DNA from: Adenophora triphylla var. japonica
Lineage: Eukaryota > Streptophyta > Magnoliopsida > Asterales > Campanulaceae
Length of the DNA: 64,000 nucleotides
Direction: 5' to 3'
Assembly: GCA_022495995.1 (NCBI GenBank)
Contig: JAFEMH010001300.1
Location: 124,001 to 188,000, forward strand
Position numbers and translations under genes: made by a program. Under the pieces are notes generated by a model. The model saw only the letters and a program-made list of their open reading frames with translations, was not told where the DNA came from and ran no database searches. Below, in pieces: positions 22,216-33,892 of this stretch. The first letter of the stretch is position 1, and each line of letters begins with the position of its first letter.

Positions 22216-23366
22216 TGTTGGAAAAAAGTGTGTTTTAAAGGAAATAATGAGTTATTTTCTTAATTAGTTATTTTGAAAATGACAAATTGATTGTGGGTTT
22301 GTGTTCTACTCCATGAGGAGATAGAGATTGAATATTCATTTGTCAAAAAATGATTAAGGGATGAATGAGATATGAAGGCTCAAAGTGAGTGGGTTGGAAA
22401 TGGAAAAATGTTGTTATCCCACATTGGAAAAAGATGTAAAAAGGAGATTAGTTTATATACTCCTACACTTTAGTAGGGAGTAAGATTGTGGAGCATAGAG
22501 GCTCTCTCTCGCGCACAGGTGCGCAGGGGGGTGCAAATCATGGACCGAAATGGGCTTCGGACTATCGAACTCATGTGCATGTGCATCCTGCGGACACGAA
22601 TGTAGCTTCGAAATTGCTTGTCCGCGCGAGCCCACGCATTTTTTTCCAAACGTGACCCAAAGACAGATTAGACCAGAGGCTGCTCGTGAGGAGGGTGCCT
22701 GAACCAGTTTGAAGCGGCCGCCTGGAGGTCAGTAGATGAGTTGCCCATTGAGCCTCTGTGAGGCGGGCGCCTGGACTCTAGCAGCTGTACGCCAGAAATG
22801 ATTTCACACAGCTATGTAACTGTTCAAAGGGCTGTTAATGAGTGTGCAAATCAAACAACTATGTAACTGTTCAAATGACTGTTATGAGCTAACTAATTGT
22901 GCAATTTATTTCAATAATTGTATTGATTAAGAAAATTAAAACATGGTTTTAATTTTCGGGCAGTTTTATCTCATTGGCTTATATATAAAGGCAAGAGCAC
23001 AACAAGAAGAATACACACAGTTTTCCAGAAATTCTCTCCACTCCTTTTTCGTTGCATATTGAACAACTCTTTCCGTTGGCCTCCTGCATTGCATCGTGGT
23101 GATATTGTCCAAGCATCTCACTTCAGTTCGCCGGAGGTAATATTGTGCAACCATCGTTCGGTCAATCCGTTTCATTCTGGGAGGCAATCGTCCCGTTCAA
23201 TCTCAAGCACAAAGTGGTGATGGGGCAAAATTTGTCTTAAGAAGAGTGTGATTTCACAAGACTCAGACAACTTCAACAAATCCGTTTACTTGTCCTTTTC
23301 ATTTCTATTTCTGTTTTAATTAGTTTTCTGTAATTTCCTGCAGATTTTGTAATAGTTATTCCAACA
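22216..23366 (+). repeat. Right LTR of copia C
   Basis: It begins TGTTGGAAAAAAGTG, ends TTATTCCAACA, and is colinear with 16455-17550 apart from a 50-bp extra segment and small indels. GC-rich boxes are at 22684-22775, one changed from AGGCGGGCGCC to AGGAGGGTGCC. Confidence 0.85.
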
Positions 23367-23432
23367 TTGACATACAAACATAATCAAATATGATAAATGT
23401 ATTTTACAATAATCACTTTAATTAGAATTAAT

Positions 23433-23672
23433 GTTGGAATATCACTTTCGGAGAATCACAAGAATCACAAGGTTAACATTTCTCTAACTAATATTTCTTG
23501 ATCAAATACTTTTTAAAATTGGAAAATGTGAAATATGAACGCTCTATTTTATTCTTCGTATTATGCCACTTATATACAAGATACACGTCTCCTTGATAAG
23601 GAAGGAAAAGAAGAAATGGAAAAGATATGAGCTATCTGCTAAACCCAACAAAATATACTTATCTCCAAAATA
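23433..23672 (-). repeat. Probable 3' LTR (short) of decayed copia element D
   Basis: On the minus strand the segment ends GATATTCCAACA at 23433. Possible TGTTG starts lie at 23650 or 23672, giving an LTR of about 220-240 bp. It follows the RNase H fossil directly. No partner LTR was found on the right, so the boundaries are tentative. Confidence 0.4.
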
Positions 23673-24999
23673 CAACAAATTTTCTAATCTTATCACTATT
23701 CTATGTACCGCAACTTGATTAGCTGTTGAAATAGCAACAAGAACAACGTCCCTAAGTTCAACTCGTGCTTTGACAAAATGACAGTCCATTTCGACGTGCT
23801 TTGTTCGTTTGTGAAAAACTGGATTGGTTGCTATGTGACGAGCTGCCTGATTGTCACAAAATAATGGAGTAGGCATAGTTTTCATAACACAAAATTGTGG
23901 AGAAGCCATCGGAGACATACTACCTCACATATCGTAGCTGTCATAGCCCGATACTCGGCTTTGGGGAGGAACGGGCAACTACAAATTGTTTTTTTGTTCT
24001 CCACGATATAGAGACTCGACCAAGTGTAATGAAATGTCCGAAAATTAAGCGACGAGTCATGGCACAACCTCTCCAATTTGCATCACACTGGGCTTCAAGA
24101 TTGAAATTGTCGTGAGAAGGAAGGAAAATGCCTTGGCCAGGGGAAGACTTCACACAACGCAGGATGCGATAGGTAGCATCCAAGTGAGATTGATATGGGT
24201 GATTAAGAAATTGACTAAGCATGTTGACAACGAAAGTAATATCGGGATGAGTTACCGTGAGATATAGTAGTCTACCAATGAGACGATGATACATAGCCGC
24301 ATCAATCTCTAGTGTGGCATCGTCACGAAGAAACTTCACATTCTGCTCCATAGGAAATTTGCTAAGTCGGCTACCTTGCATTCCAGTTTCTGCCAAGATA
24401 TCGAGGGTGTACTTACGTTGACCGAGTACAATACCTTTGGGTGATCGTGCAACTTCAATTCCAAAAAAATATTTCAACGGTCCCAAATCTTTGATGCTAA
24501 ACTTATCATCAAGATAATGTTTAACATTCTGAATCAATTCTTTATTATTGCCTGCAAGGATCATGTCATCAACACAAATGAGAGCCACTAAATATGTTTC
24601 ACATGTCTCAGATACGAACATAGTATGGTCAGCCTTTAACTGTCCAAAACCATATGCAAGAAATGCTTAAGTAAACTTTTGATACCAATTTCTCGATGCT
24701 TGTCGTAGACCATATAGGGACTTGCGTAGCTTACAAACTCGTGTTTCACCTTGTCGAGCATAACCTTGAGGGATCTTCATGTATACATCTTCAGCAAGAT
24801 CTCAATAAAGGAAGGCGTTGTTGACGTCCAACTGATGAATGGCCCAATTCTTTTTTGCTGCTACTGCCGGCAGTGGCGTATCTAGGAATTTAAGTGAGGG
24901 GGGTCAAATTTTAAGGCTACGAAAAAAATGAAAATCACACTATTGAAAACCTAAATTTTAATATTGCATGTATAACTGATTTTTTCTTAGTCTAAGTTC

Positions 25000-25033
<34 letters not shown>

Positions 25034-27698
25034 AATAGTAATTAATAATCAAATCTAGTTTTATAATTATATAACAAAATCTAAGAGACATTCTAAAAAT
25101 GTGAAGCTTTTATAAAATTTAATGACAAAGATGTATGAATATTCTTGCTTTTCACTTTTTAAACTTCTGATTTTGTAATCATAAAATGAAATATGAAAAA
25201 ACTGGTAAAAATATGTAGGGATCAAGTTTTTATAAAATAGACATTTATTTAGAATAAAATTTCTAGAAAATAAATATTTATTTTGAGACGGAGGGAACAT
25301 AAAACATAAATACATATTTTGAGGGGTCAATTGAAGTAAATATAAGCTGTTCAAAAATATTAAAAGGCTAAGAAGGATTTTTGACTTTCTGCTGTTACAC
25401 TTTGCATCCCTTACCTTTCAATTAATACACTTTGCACCCCTAATTTTTTTTATTTTTTTAAAAAAACTACTTGGTAATTTTTTTTGGAAAAGTGAGGGAG
25501 TGCAATTGCCCAACCTTGCGCCATGCTAGATACGCCCCTGACTGCCAGCGTTCAATCGGTGACTAACTTGGCAACTGGTGCAAAAGTCTCATGGAAGTTG
25601 ATGCCTTCTATCTGTGTGAAGCCTTTGGCAACTGGTGCGCCTTCTAACGTTCAAAATCACCATTAGGTTTGTACTTTATTTTATATACCCACTTGGAATC
25701 AATCGCTCGCTTTCCCGGGGGTAAACGCTCCAAAGTCCATGTCCCATTTGTCTCAAGTGCCTGAATTTCCTTTTCATTGCTCACACCATTCTTGTTGTTT
25801 AATTGCCTGATGAAAAAACTTTGGCTCATCATGAGAGGTGATGGCTGCTAAGAAACACTTATGATTATTAAAAAACCTTTTGTAGGAAACAAAGTGAGAT
25901 AAAGGGTGTACCGTTGAGGATCCCGAGTTGGAAGTGGGTAGCACATGATCAACGGACTGAGGTAGTTAGACTTCAAAATCTTGGAGGTGGCTGGGCTTTT
26001 AGTGTTGTCGTTCACTTCGGCGAAGTATGGGCTGTACACTGTTATTTGTTGTGTTGCCTATTGGTTGCACAACTGGCCACTCATCTATCTGCACAACAGT
26101 GTCATCATCAGGTGCAGCTGACTGCAATGTATCTACTAGTTGCATATCTCTCTGCTCATCTGGCAGACAATAGTGTCTTCAAAATCTCCAACCCATTCTT
26201 GTGCCCTCTTGGCATGAACTGAGTTGTTGTCAATCTTGAACGAAAACATGGATTCAAAGAATTGAACATCTCTACTTGTGTAAATTTTCCCACTTTCCAA
26301 CTCATATACTCGATACCCCTTTTGTGAGAGAGGATACTCTACAAATACACAACGTCTCCCCTTTTCGCTAAATTTATCTCTTCCTTTTCGGTTATCCTTT
26401 GTATACACAAGACAACCAAAGACACATATATGCTCATATGTGGGTGATTTGTGCAACAAAGCCTCATAAGGAGTTTTATTGGATATAACGGGTGTAGGCA
26501 ACCTGTTAATGATATATGCTGCAGTGAGGACACATTCTCCCCAAATTGTAAGGGTAATCCCACCTCAAATCTAAGAGCCCGAGCAATCTCAAGGAGATGT
26601 CTATGCTTACGCTCAACAACCCCATTTTGTTGAGGCGTATCAGTGCAAGATGTTTCAAGAACCATGCTATTCTTAGCATAATAATCCAACATGTAATTAG
26701 ATTGGAATTCATTACCATTTTCTGCCCTAATTCGCTTCACTTCTTTCTCAAACTGAGTGCGAATCATGTTACAGAATAAAGGCAAATAATATGCAACCTC
26801 AGATTTATGCTTCTTGAGATAAACCCACGTAGTTCTACTGAAATCATCAACGATGGATAAGAAATAATGTGCACAGGTAAAAGAAGCAATGTTATATCTT
26901 CCCCAAATATCACAATGAAGAATTTCAAAGCATGAACTAATTTTAATAAAACTTAAATGAAAAGAGAGACGAGTCTGTTTTGCCCTTAGACAAGAATCGC
27001 AATACTCAATGCTACTATGAAAACCTAAACACTGTATATTCCGGAGCTTAACATCAGAGGCATGTCCTAGCCGCTGATGCCAAACTTGAGATCCCACTTT
27101 AACAGATAAAGCTATACCTCCCCTTTCTGCTGACTCTAGATGATAAAGTCCATTGTGTTGTCTACCTACTACAATCAGGTTCCTCGAGCGTAAGTCCATT
27201 CGGCAAGTGAGTACTCCAAACACCTTTGACTGGAATATGATCACCATTCAATATTTGAACACGTAAATTAGTTCCATGATTACAATGTCTTGTGAGCAAG
27301 TCTGCATTACATGTAATATGTTTTGTCGCTCCTGAGTCGATTATCCAAGGTTTATTAGAAAATAGCTTACCAGCCATATTAACGCTTGGTGGATTGGAGG
27401 TTTCGCTGCTTGTTGTCTTCTCCGCTCCAAAAACCTCTAAGAATTTTGCACATTGCTCATTGTTCAATCCAGCAATGGGACTTTTCTCGACGCCTCTTGG
27501 TTCAGTTGGTCCGACTACTATCACCTGTGCTGCCTTTGGTCCTTATGTGCCACGTCTCTCCATGTTCACCCGCGATCCTTTCTTCCAATCGGCAGCCCCT
27601 TTTTTCCAGTCTGTTGGATATCTTACCAGCTTGTACCAGTTTTTTTTGGTATGGTCGATCCTGTCACAGTGAGTGCATTCGTTCACGCTGGCCTTAGC
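23673..27698 (-). pseudogene. Decayed minus-strand Ty1/copia element D (gag end to RNase H)
   Basis: In minus-strand order: a CCHC-like knuckle CTHCDRIDHTKKNW (about 27660-27690, last Cys replaced by Trp), protease WIIDSGATKHI (about 27310-27345), GAG-pre-integrase WHQRLGHASD (about 27060-27090), integrase core with HCDIWG and QQNGVVERKH (26560-26930), the RVT_2 start (25640-25830), RT with CVDD for YVDD (about 24555-24570), and RNase H with CDNQAA (23840-23870). Frames change near 27190, 26560, 25630 and 23930. The middle integrase Asp (RSDNG in relatives) reads RAENG. Most of gag and the 5' LTR are missing: similarity stops at about 27698. The motifs ([20 protein letters not shown]) resemble the Ale/Retrofit group. 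A hAT-like element interrupts the RT. Confidence 0.85.
24871..25540. mobile_element. hAT-like non-autonomous element inside copia D
   Basis: The ends are CAGTGGCGTATCTAG and the complement of CTAGATACGCCCCTG. The flanks ACTGCCGG (24863-24870) and ACTGCCAG (25541-25548) agree at 7 of 8 positions, as expected for an aged 8-bp TSD. Removing the element rejoins the copia RT sequence. It has no transposase. A CAA microsatellite lies at about 25001-25032. Confidence 0.8.
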
Positions 27699-27930
27699 AT
27701 GGTTTTAATATATTATTTTTACACAAACTGAGGCAAATTTCACTAAATTGCACTAAACTCTCCAAATTTTTAAAAATATTTGCACTACTAATTTTATTTA
27801 TTTATTTATCTAAACATGGGCCAATGCCCCCCTTTGTCCTTACTACCTCCGCCACCGATTTTGTGATCCTATTTGCATGGGATTTTTGGCACAATTTAAT
27901 TGGTTATCCAATATTTGATATTATGTTTTA
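27699..27930. other. Short AT-rich spacer
   Basis: No gene. It starts where similarity to copia D ends and stops at the next Stowaway. It contains TTTA repeats near 27795-27812. Confidence 0.5.
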
Positions 27931-28099
27931 CATCCTCCGTCTCGTCTCATCATATTTGACCACATTTGACTTTTGATAGTCAACAAAAGTGAAATTTGAT
28001 AAAAATTTAATGTCAATTTAATCATTCGAATAAAATTCTAAGAATTATTATCGAAAAAGCATTAAGTAATATCTTAATAACATTTTTAGAATTTTGTTA

Positions 28100-29224
28100 G
28101 GGTATGTTTGGGTACACCAATTCCATAATTTGGAATTGAAATTGGAGTATGAAATTCCAATTCTGCTGTTTGGATGCTAAAATGAGGGATATAATTGAAA
28201 TTGAATTATAATTCTAATAGTCTAATTCCATAAAATCAATTCCATTGTTAAAGTAAAAAATTACAAAACCAATTTTACACCAATTCAAAACTATCAAATT
28301 TTTTTTAGCTCGTTGGTTCCTCGTCTCCATCTTTCCCAAACCCACCTCACATCAACCACCCCTACCTCATCCCCACCCCACCCCCCCCCCCTTCTAGTAA
28401 AAAAAATAAATAATCATTTTAAATTTATACTCCGTATTTAACAACTCCTCCCCAACTCCACTCACCACCCCCTACCACCCTACCCCTCACCCCACCCCAC
28501 CCCACCCCACCTCTCCCCCCCCCCTCGTCGGGTAAAAAAAAATTAATCATTTTATTTTTTTTAACAACTCCTCCCCCAATCCACTCACCACCCCCTGCCA
28601 ACCCCCCCCCTCCCGTCGAGTCAAAAAAATTTTAATCATTTTAATTTTATTTTTAACAACTCCCCACCCCTGCTCCCCCCCCCCAAACCCCACTAAAGAT
28701 GATCCAAGGCAGGTGCATATGCTGAGATATGTTCACGTCTAAACATTAATGTTACTCAATGGTAATTCACGTTCAAATTCACCTTCAATATTCAGTGTTT
28801 GGAGGCACTGTAATTTGCAAAGGCAATAGAACACTCCAAAATCATGTATCCCTAAGGGAACTTCTTAAGTGACAGAAATCTGAGTAGGCTTGGGTTTAGT
28901 ACCAACCCCAACCCCCCCCACCCCCGGTCAGGTAAAAAAAATCATTTTAAATTTATTTTAACATGATTTTTTTTTTGACCTGACGGGGTGTTGGGGGGCA
29001 GGGGTGGGGAGTTGTTAAAATAAATTTAAAATGACAAATTCATTTCCGTTAGACTGCATGAGTATCCAAACAATAGAATTGAAATTGTAAATCAATTCAA
29101 CTAGAATTCTATAGATTACCTAAACAATAGAATTTAAGCTCTATGAAATTCGAATATGTTGAAATTCAATTTCATAAAATTGTGATTCCAATTCAATTCC
29201 AATTATGTGTATCCAAACGGACCC
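28100..29224. mobile_element. PIF/Harbinger-like (Tourist-type) element with TTA TSD
   Basis: The inverted ends are GGGTATGTTTGGGTACACCA and the complement GGGTCCGTTTGGATACACAT, followed by AATTGGAATTG blocks on both sides. TTA flanks it at 28097-28099 and 29225-29227. No transposase. The centre carries several copies of a C-rich stretch alternating with ATCATTTTAAATTTATTTTA (28330-28700), with an inverted version near 28940-29035. Confidence 0.8.
28310..29040. repeat. C-rich imperfect repeats, partly inverted, in the Harbinger-like element
   Basis: Blocks of CCCCACCCC-type sequence followed by TAAAAAAAATNAATCATTTTA recur about every 110 bp at 28330, 28450, 28570 and 28660. A G-rich complementary copy lies at about 28985-29035. 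The strand bias and G/C runs could form non-B DNA. Confidence 0.65.
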
Positions 29225-29318
29225 TTAAGATAATTAATCTGATTTAAATATTTGATCAAAATTCTTTCGTGTTAACCATCAAAATTCAGATGTGACCAAA
29301 GATAATGAGACGGAGGGG

Positions 29319-30640
29319 TAATTAAATGGCTGGTCTCTAATGATGTGAAAGAGTACTTAAAGATCATAATAGCCCTCAAACGCGATTCTTCACGATTTTT
29401 CGACAGTCGACATCAGTTTTGACAAAGAATCCCAAATCATCCTTTGACTACTAAATTATGTTTATGGTTTGTGCTTTTTTTTCCTTTTATTACTCAGATT
29501 TTTCTTGTCAGGATTAGATGTTTTTTAATTGATAAAGTTTGATTTGAAAAGCAAGTCAAAGAGCAAGTCCAAATCTGATCCAAAGTCAAAGAGAAGAATT
29601 GAAATCGGATTGGAAATCTGAAACAATGGCACGACCATGCTCCTTGGGGGACACGGTCGTGCAGGAGGAACACGGGCAAGGAACCAGGTCGGCCAAGGAT
29701 ACAGGACTGACGCTCTCTGGCCAGCATGCCCGTGCAGAAGCAACTTGGGGCGACAGTCGGATCGACAGCAATTACACGGCTGTGCCAAAGTAAGGGCAAC
29801 ACCATGCTAAGGCAATCAGGTCGAGCCTGACCGAACTTGTCAGCTTGATTCCTCAAAGGTTTTGAACTCATTTTAAGCTAGAGTTGATGAAGTATAAATA
29901 CTCCTATTCCCCTATAACATGATTTAATTGCTAGTTTGATAGGTAGTCAATAAGTATAGCAAGCAAAAAGTGATTTCTTTAGGCTCTCTATTGATTTTTC
30001 GCTTATCGATTATAGAGTTTAATTATGTCACATTCATTTCTCTAGATTAGGATTTCCACAACAGTGAATTCGCGTGATCAATAAATCGTGCACATTTAAT
30101 TAGAGATTTTAATATTTGATTTTTCATATTAATAATATCATTCTCCTTCTATTTGTTTAAGTAACTAAGTTGATAAACCATATACATAATTGTGTGTGTA
30201 TGTGTGATTAATACATTTTCTACTGCAGCATGTTCTAACATCTCACAGATCATTTAAAAAACATAAACTACAAATTCTTGCTTTCAATGAATGAGATGAG
30301 TCGTGCATGCTTTAAATCATATTGCTCAATGAGTAGGAGTGTATGCTTTAAATCATGCTACAAATTCTCACAAATCACATTTTCTACTGCATGTTCTAAC
30401 ATCTCAAAGGACATTTTTAGCACATGTTTATCATATCGATATCGCGACTTTCGTCTTCTTTTCCGGAGTTGTTCGTATACATTTCTCCAAATTACTACTA
30501 CCTGTTGGAATATTTTATTTGGGAGTCAATAAAAATGATACTCTTTCTTGCCCTATAAATTGATATACTTCCGCTGTTTTTAAATTAATATCTATTTTTT
30601 TAAAAAAAATCGTCTAAAAAATGAATGTCATTTAAAAAAA
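29319..30640 (+). other. LTR-like fragment and spacer without a gene
   Basis: About 29520-30240 looks like a plus-strand LTR: a GC-rich part with GGCACGACCATG and CACGGTCGTGC words (29625-29790), a TATA box TATAAATACTCC at about 29895-29906, then AT-rich transcribed-type sequence. Termini and a partner were not found. At 30217-30245 and 30380-30407 a TTTTCTACTGCA...TGTTCTAACATCTCA segment is duplicated. The minus-strand frames in the GC-rich part are not convincing proteins. Confidence 0.35.
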
Positions 30641-30659
30641 ACATTATCCCTTGAACGAA

Positions 30660-31261
30660 ATAAAAGCGACGGGTAAGGCCCAACGTATTTAACCCAACCT
30701 TTCGACCATTACAAAGGCACATACATTGAACGGGCCAATCCAGTTGCTACAACTCAAACGGCCAAACAATAAAGATTAGTCGACCAAGCTCATTTTTCGA
30801 CCATCTTTAGCCCCGTCCCACTTTCGTCCGACAAACGATCATCTACTTGTGCAATCCATGCCAGGCCAGGCACGATGTCAGGTCGACCTCGACATACAAA
30901 CACGTGCGTCTATATACGTGCGTCTATATACGACTCAATCTATAATCATATTCTACAATCACATATATTGTTATGCCTACATTATCTACACAATTCAAAG
31001 GATTCCTATCAATTATAAGGCATCACTATATATACCATACTACATCTGACGTAAAAAGATAATGTCATCTTATCTATTTTGAGATTACGTCATTTTCATA
31101 CAGTTTATATTATCGTATAACTCGACATCTTAACAGCACGCTGGAGGGTGTTAGCTGGATACCATAACGACAAATTGTTTGTTCGTGGTTTCAGGTCCTA
31201 GTTGATGGATATCAACCTATTGCTAGACTAATGCTGATCTGAATCGTTTCCCGCATCATCA
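30660..31261 (+). mobile_element. Probable 5' LTR of an Athila/Tat-like element
   Basis: The right end is fixed by CATCA at 31257-31261, then GT and a primer site, the same layout as at 662-680 on the other strand. GTCTATATACG tandem words near 30907-30935 may be the TATA region. The left end is not defined. Confidence 0.45.
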
Positions 31262-31264
31262 GTT

Positions 31265-31279
31265 TGGTTCCATTGCCGG
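31265..31279 (+). promoter_or_regulatory. Primer-binding site of Athila/Tat type
   Basis: TGGTTCCATTGCCGG is identical to the minus-strand site at 662-676. The following sequence, AAAACGATAACACTAGACC, diverges from the other copy. Confidence 0.6.
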
Positions 31280-31984
31280 AAAACGATAACACTAGACCTT
31301 GAAACATCGCTTAAGCACAAAAATGGTATCTGAAGGACACACAACTATTTTTGTACCAAACAACTACTTTTTGATGCTTGGGTATAAATATCCCATTCTT
31401 CATCATTTGAAGATTGCTTGAGAATATTGATTAAGAGAGTCCTTTGAAGATCTGAAGAAAATTCCCAGAAATTTATAACTCTTTGAACCTTCATCTTCAA
31501 CCTTCAAACCTTCAAGAACAAATTTTCTAGCCCAGAAATTCAAGCCTTGCAACACCCAAAATTTATTGTGCTCTATATCATACAGATTTAAAAAGCCTTG
31601 AATCTTGTTTATCACACACACACACCTCACATGATTAATCATATAGATTATATCATTTGTGATACACCGATTATAGTCTAGGATTTGCTTCATTATTTAG
31701 ATTTTAGATTTGAGTTTGATTCTTGTAATCTTGTAATCTCTCTCATCATCTAATATAAAATTTAGTATTTAGAAAAATCCAATTCTAACCATCTTGGTAG
31801 TAGATGTAGATCATTTACGATTGAACCACTCCAAATATTATGTTCTTTAATTTCTGCAATTTTCTTTACTGTTCTTCATCCCAGCTAATTTGTCTTCATC
31901 CCTTTGAATTTGAAGTATTCATTCTTAGGGGAGGGAGAGACTTTACCTTTGATAATTGCCTTCGATTTAACCCAAGAGCAAGAG

Positions 31985-33450
31985 TAGAGATTGATCAATG
32001 TGTTGAGTGAGTACAAAGTGCTATTGGGTGGACCTTAGCGGACATTAGAGGGATTAGCCCTTCAATTTTTAAACATAGGATAAATCTTAACGAGGATGCT
32101 AAACCTTCAAGAGAAAGATAAAGGTGGCTAAATCCCAACACGCATGATGTGATGAGGAAAGAGGTGCTTAAGTTTTTAGATGCGAGTATCATATTTCTCG
32201 TTTAAGATAGTGAATGGGTTAGTCCCATTCAAGTGGTACCCAAGAGGTCGGGTATCACAGTTGTTAAAAAATGACAAGAATGAGTTAGTGTCAACAAGGG
32301 AAGTAATCGGTCATAAGATGTGTTTAGATTTGAGAAAGTTGAATGCGGCGATCAAGAAAGACCACTTCCTTTTTCTTTCATTGACCAAATTCTAGAGAGG
32401 TTGGCGAGGAATGCTTACTATTGCTTCTTGGATGGTTTCTCGGGATATAGCTAAGGAGGACCAATCCAAGACTACTTTCACTTGCCCCCTTGGCACTTTT
32501 GCATATAGGAGAATGCTATGTGGCCTATGCAATGTACCTGCGACTTTTCAAAGGTGTATGTTATCTATTTTCTCCGGCGTGATTGATAAAGGAGTTAATG
32601 TATTCATAGATGATTTGTCAATGTTCGGGGATAGTTTTGACCAATATCTAAAAAAATTGACTTTTGTGCTTAAAAGATGTTGTGAAATCGACTTAACCCT
32701 TAGTTGGAAAAAGAGTCATTTTCTTGTGAGCCATGGCATTGTGTTGAGTCATCTAGTGTCTGATAAGGGGATAGAGGTAGGTAAGACAAATATTGTAGTG
32801 ATTTCTAAATTACCTCTCCCAATCTCGATTAAGGGTGTTCACAGTTTTCTTGGGCATGCAGGTTTTTATAGAAGATTTATCAAAGATTTGCAAACCATTT
32901 TGTAACCTGCTTGTCAAAGATACTGAGTTCATTTTTTACCAATTTTACCAAGATTGTTTGGATGTTTTTAATGAATTGAAAGAAAAATTGAGTTGTGATC
33001 CGATTTTGTCTAACCCCGATTATTATCAACCCTTTGAGATCATGTGTGATGCGTCTGATTTTGCTATATGGGTTGTTTTATGGCAAATAATAGATAAATC
33101 ACCTTATGTCATCCAATATGCTAGTAGAATTCTTAATGATGCACAATTGAATCATACCAATAAAGAAAAAGAGATTTTGGCTATTGTTTTTGCACTTGAA
33201 ATATTTTGTTCCTAATTGATTGGATCTAAGGTGATTGTTTTATGGCAAATAATAGATAAATCACCTCATGTCATCCAATATGCTAGTAGAATTCTTAATG
33301 ATGCAAAGCCTAGACTTCTCAAGTGTATATTGTTATCGCAAGAATTTGACTTAGAATTTGACTTAGAAATAAGAGACAAGAAGGAGGCCGAGAACGTAGT
33401 TGCGGATCATCTTTATAGGATAGAGAATTTTATGTATCACAATTTCCGTC
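31985..33450 (+). pseudogene. Athila-type gypsy RT and RNase H fossil
   Basis: The plus strand reads through Athila pol motifs in shifting frames: the IGWTLADIRGIS region (about 32020-32060), WVSPIQVVPK (about 32212-32245), DLRKLNAAIKKDHF (about 32327-32370), TFTCPLGTFAYRRM (32475-32516), the catalytic FIDD (32603-32614; FMDD in relatives), SFLGHAGFYRRFIKDL (about 32842-32890), and RNase H starting CDASDFA (about 33043). The end KKEAENVVADHL lies at about 33385-33410. Several frameshifts and stops occur (for example at 32203, 32395, 32903 and 33213). A 71-bp segment of the RNase H region is duplicated. The region between the PBS (31265) and the RT is only 0.7 kb, so gag and protease were deleted. 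Confidence 0.85.
33073..33305 (+). repeat. 71-bp direct duplication within the RNase H fossil
   Basis: 33073-33143 and 33235-33305 match at 70 of 71 positions. The second copy replaces the FSDHAALK-type stretch expected in Athila RNase H, and the frame stays open across its right junction into KPRLLK. Confidence 0.85.
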
Positions 33451-33581
33451 AAGAGTCAATTACAATTAATGAGAACTTTAATGACGAGCAACTTTTTGCT
33501 TTAAATGTACAAGAATCATGGTACATTGATTTTTGTGAATTATCTTGTGCAAATAAATTTTCATATGAAATTGACTCTCAA

Positions 33582-33708
33582 GGGTATGTTTGGCAATCTC
33601 AATTTCAAAACTTGAATTTGGAATTGAAAGAACAAAATGAATTCCGTGGAACTAATTTAACCCTTTTAATTTCAATTCAATGGATTGGAATCGAGTTGCC
33701 AAACATAC
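33582..33708. mobile_element. Small MITE with GGTATGTTTGGCAA ends
   Basis: The left end GGGTATGTTTGGCAATCTCA and the right end TTGCCAAACATAC are complementary over about 14 bp, and the inner parts (AATTTC/GAAATT) also pair. The ends resemble those of the Harbinger-like element at 28100. No clear TSD. Confidence 0.5.
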
Positions 33709-33892
33709 TATCATACTAAACGTAATTTTTCCTTTTTAATTCACAAGTCTACGGTATCTCTTTCAACATCCATGTGATTATTACAATATAACATAAATAT
33801 TTATTAGTGAGAATATTAATACAATGATAAATTAACAAAATGAAATAAAAAATTATAAATATAAACCCATATTATACTGACAAATTTTATAA

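Larger units (their letters stand above)
16137..23366 (+). mobile_element. Ty1/copia element C in a truncated tandem arrangement
   Basis: Two LTRs (16455-17550 and 22216-23366) flank a copia gag-pol frame. Unusually, the 318 bp before the left LTR (16137-16454) are a close copy of the 311 bp before the right LTR (about 21905-22215), including the polypurine tract. The left LTR is therefore preceded by the 3' internal end of another copy. That is the structure expected when two elements share an LTR after unequal LTR recombination, with the left copy since truncated near 16137. No TSD can be assigned. The coding frame has five stops, so the copy is dead. Confidence 0.85.
27931..29318. mobile_element. 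Stowaway MITE 4, split by a Harbinger-like element
   Basis: The outer ends CATCCTCCGTCTCGTCTCAT and ATAATGAGACGGAGGGG are complementary, with TA at 27929-27930 and 29319-29320. Removing the inner element (28100-29224 plus one TSD copy) leaves about 260 bp, a normal Stowaway length. Confidence 0.8.

Noticed and set aside
25067..25354. 95-codon minus-strand ORF
   Set aside because: AT-rich interior of the hAT-like element without transposase similarity.
29494..29871. 125-codon minus-strand ORF in a GC-rich stretch
   Set aside because: The region has a plus-strand LTR-like layout with a TATA box. The ORF has no domain and is probably chance.
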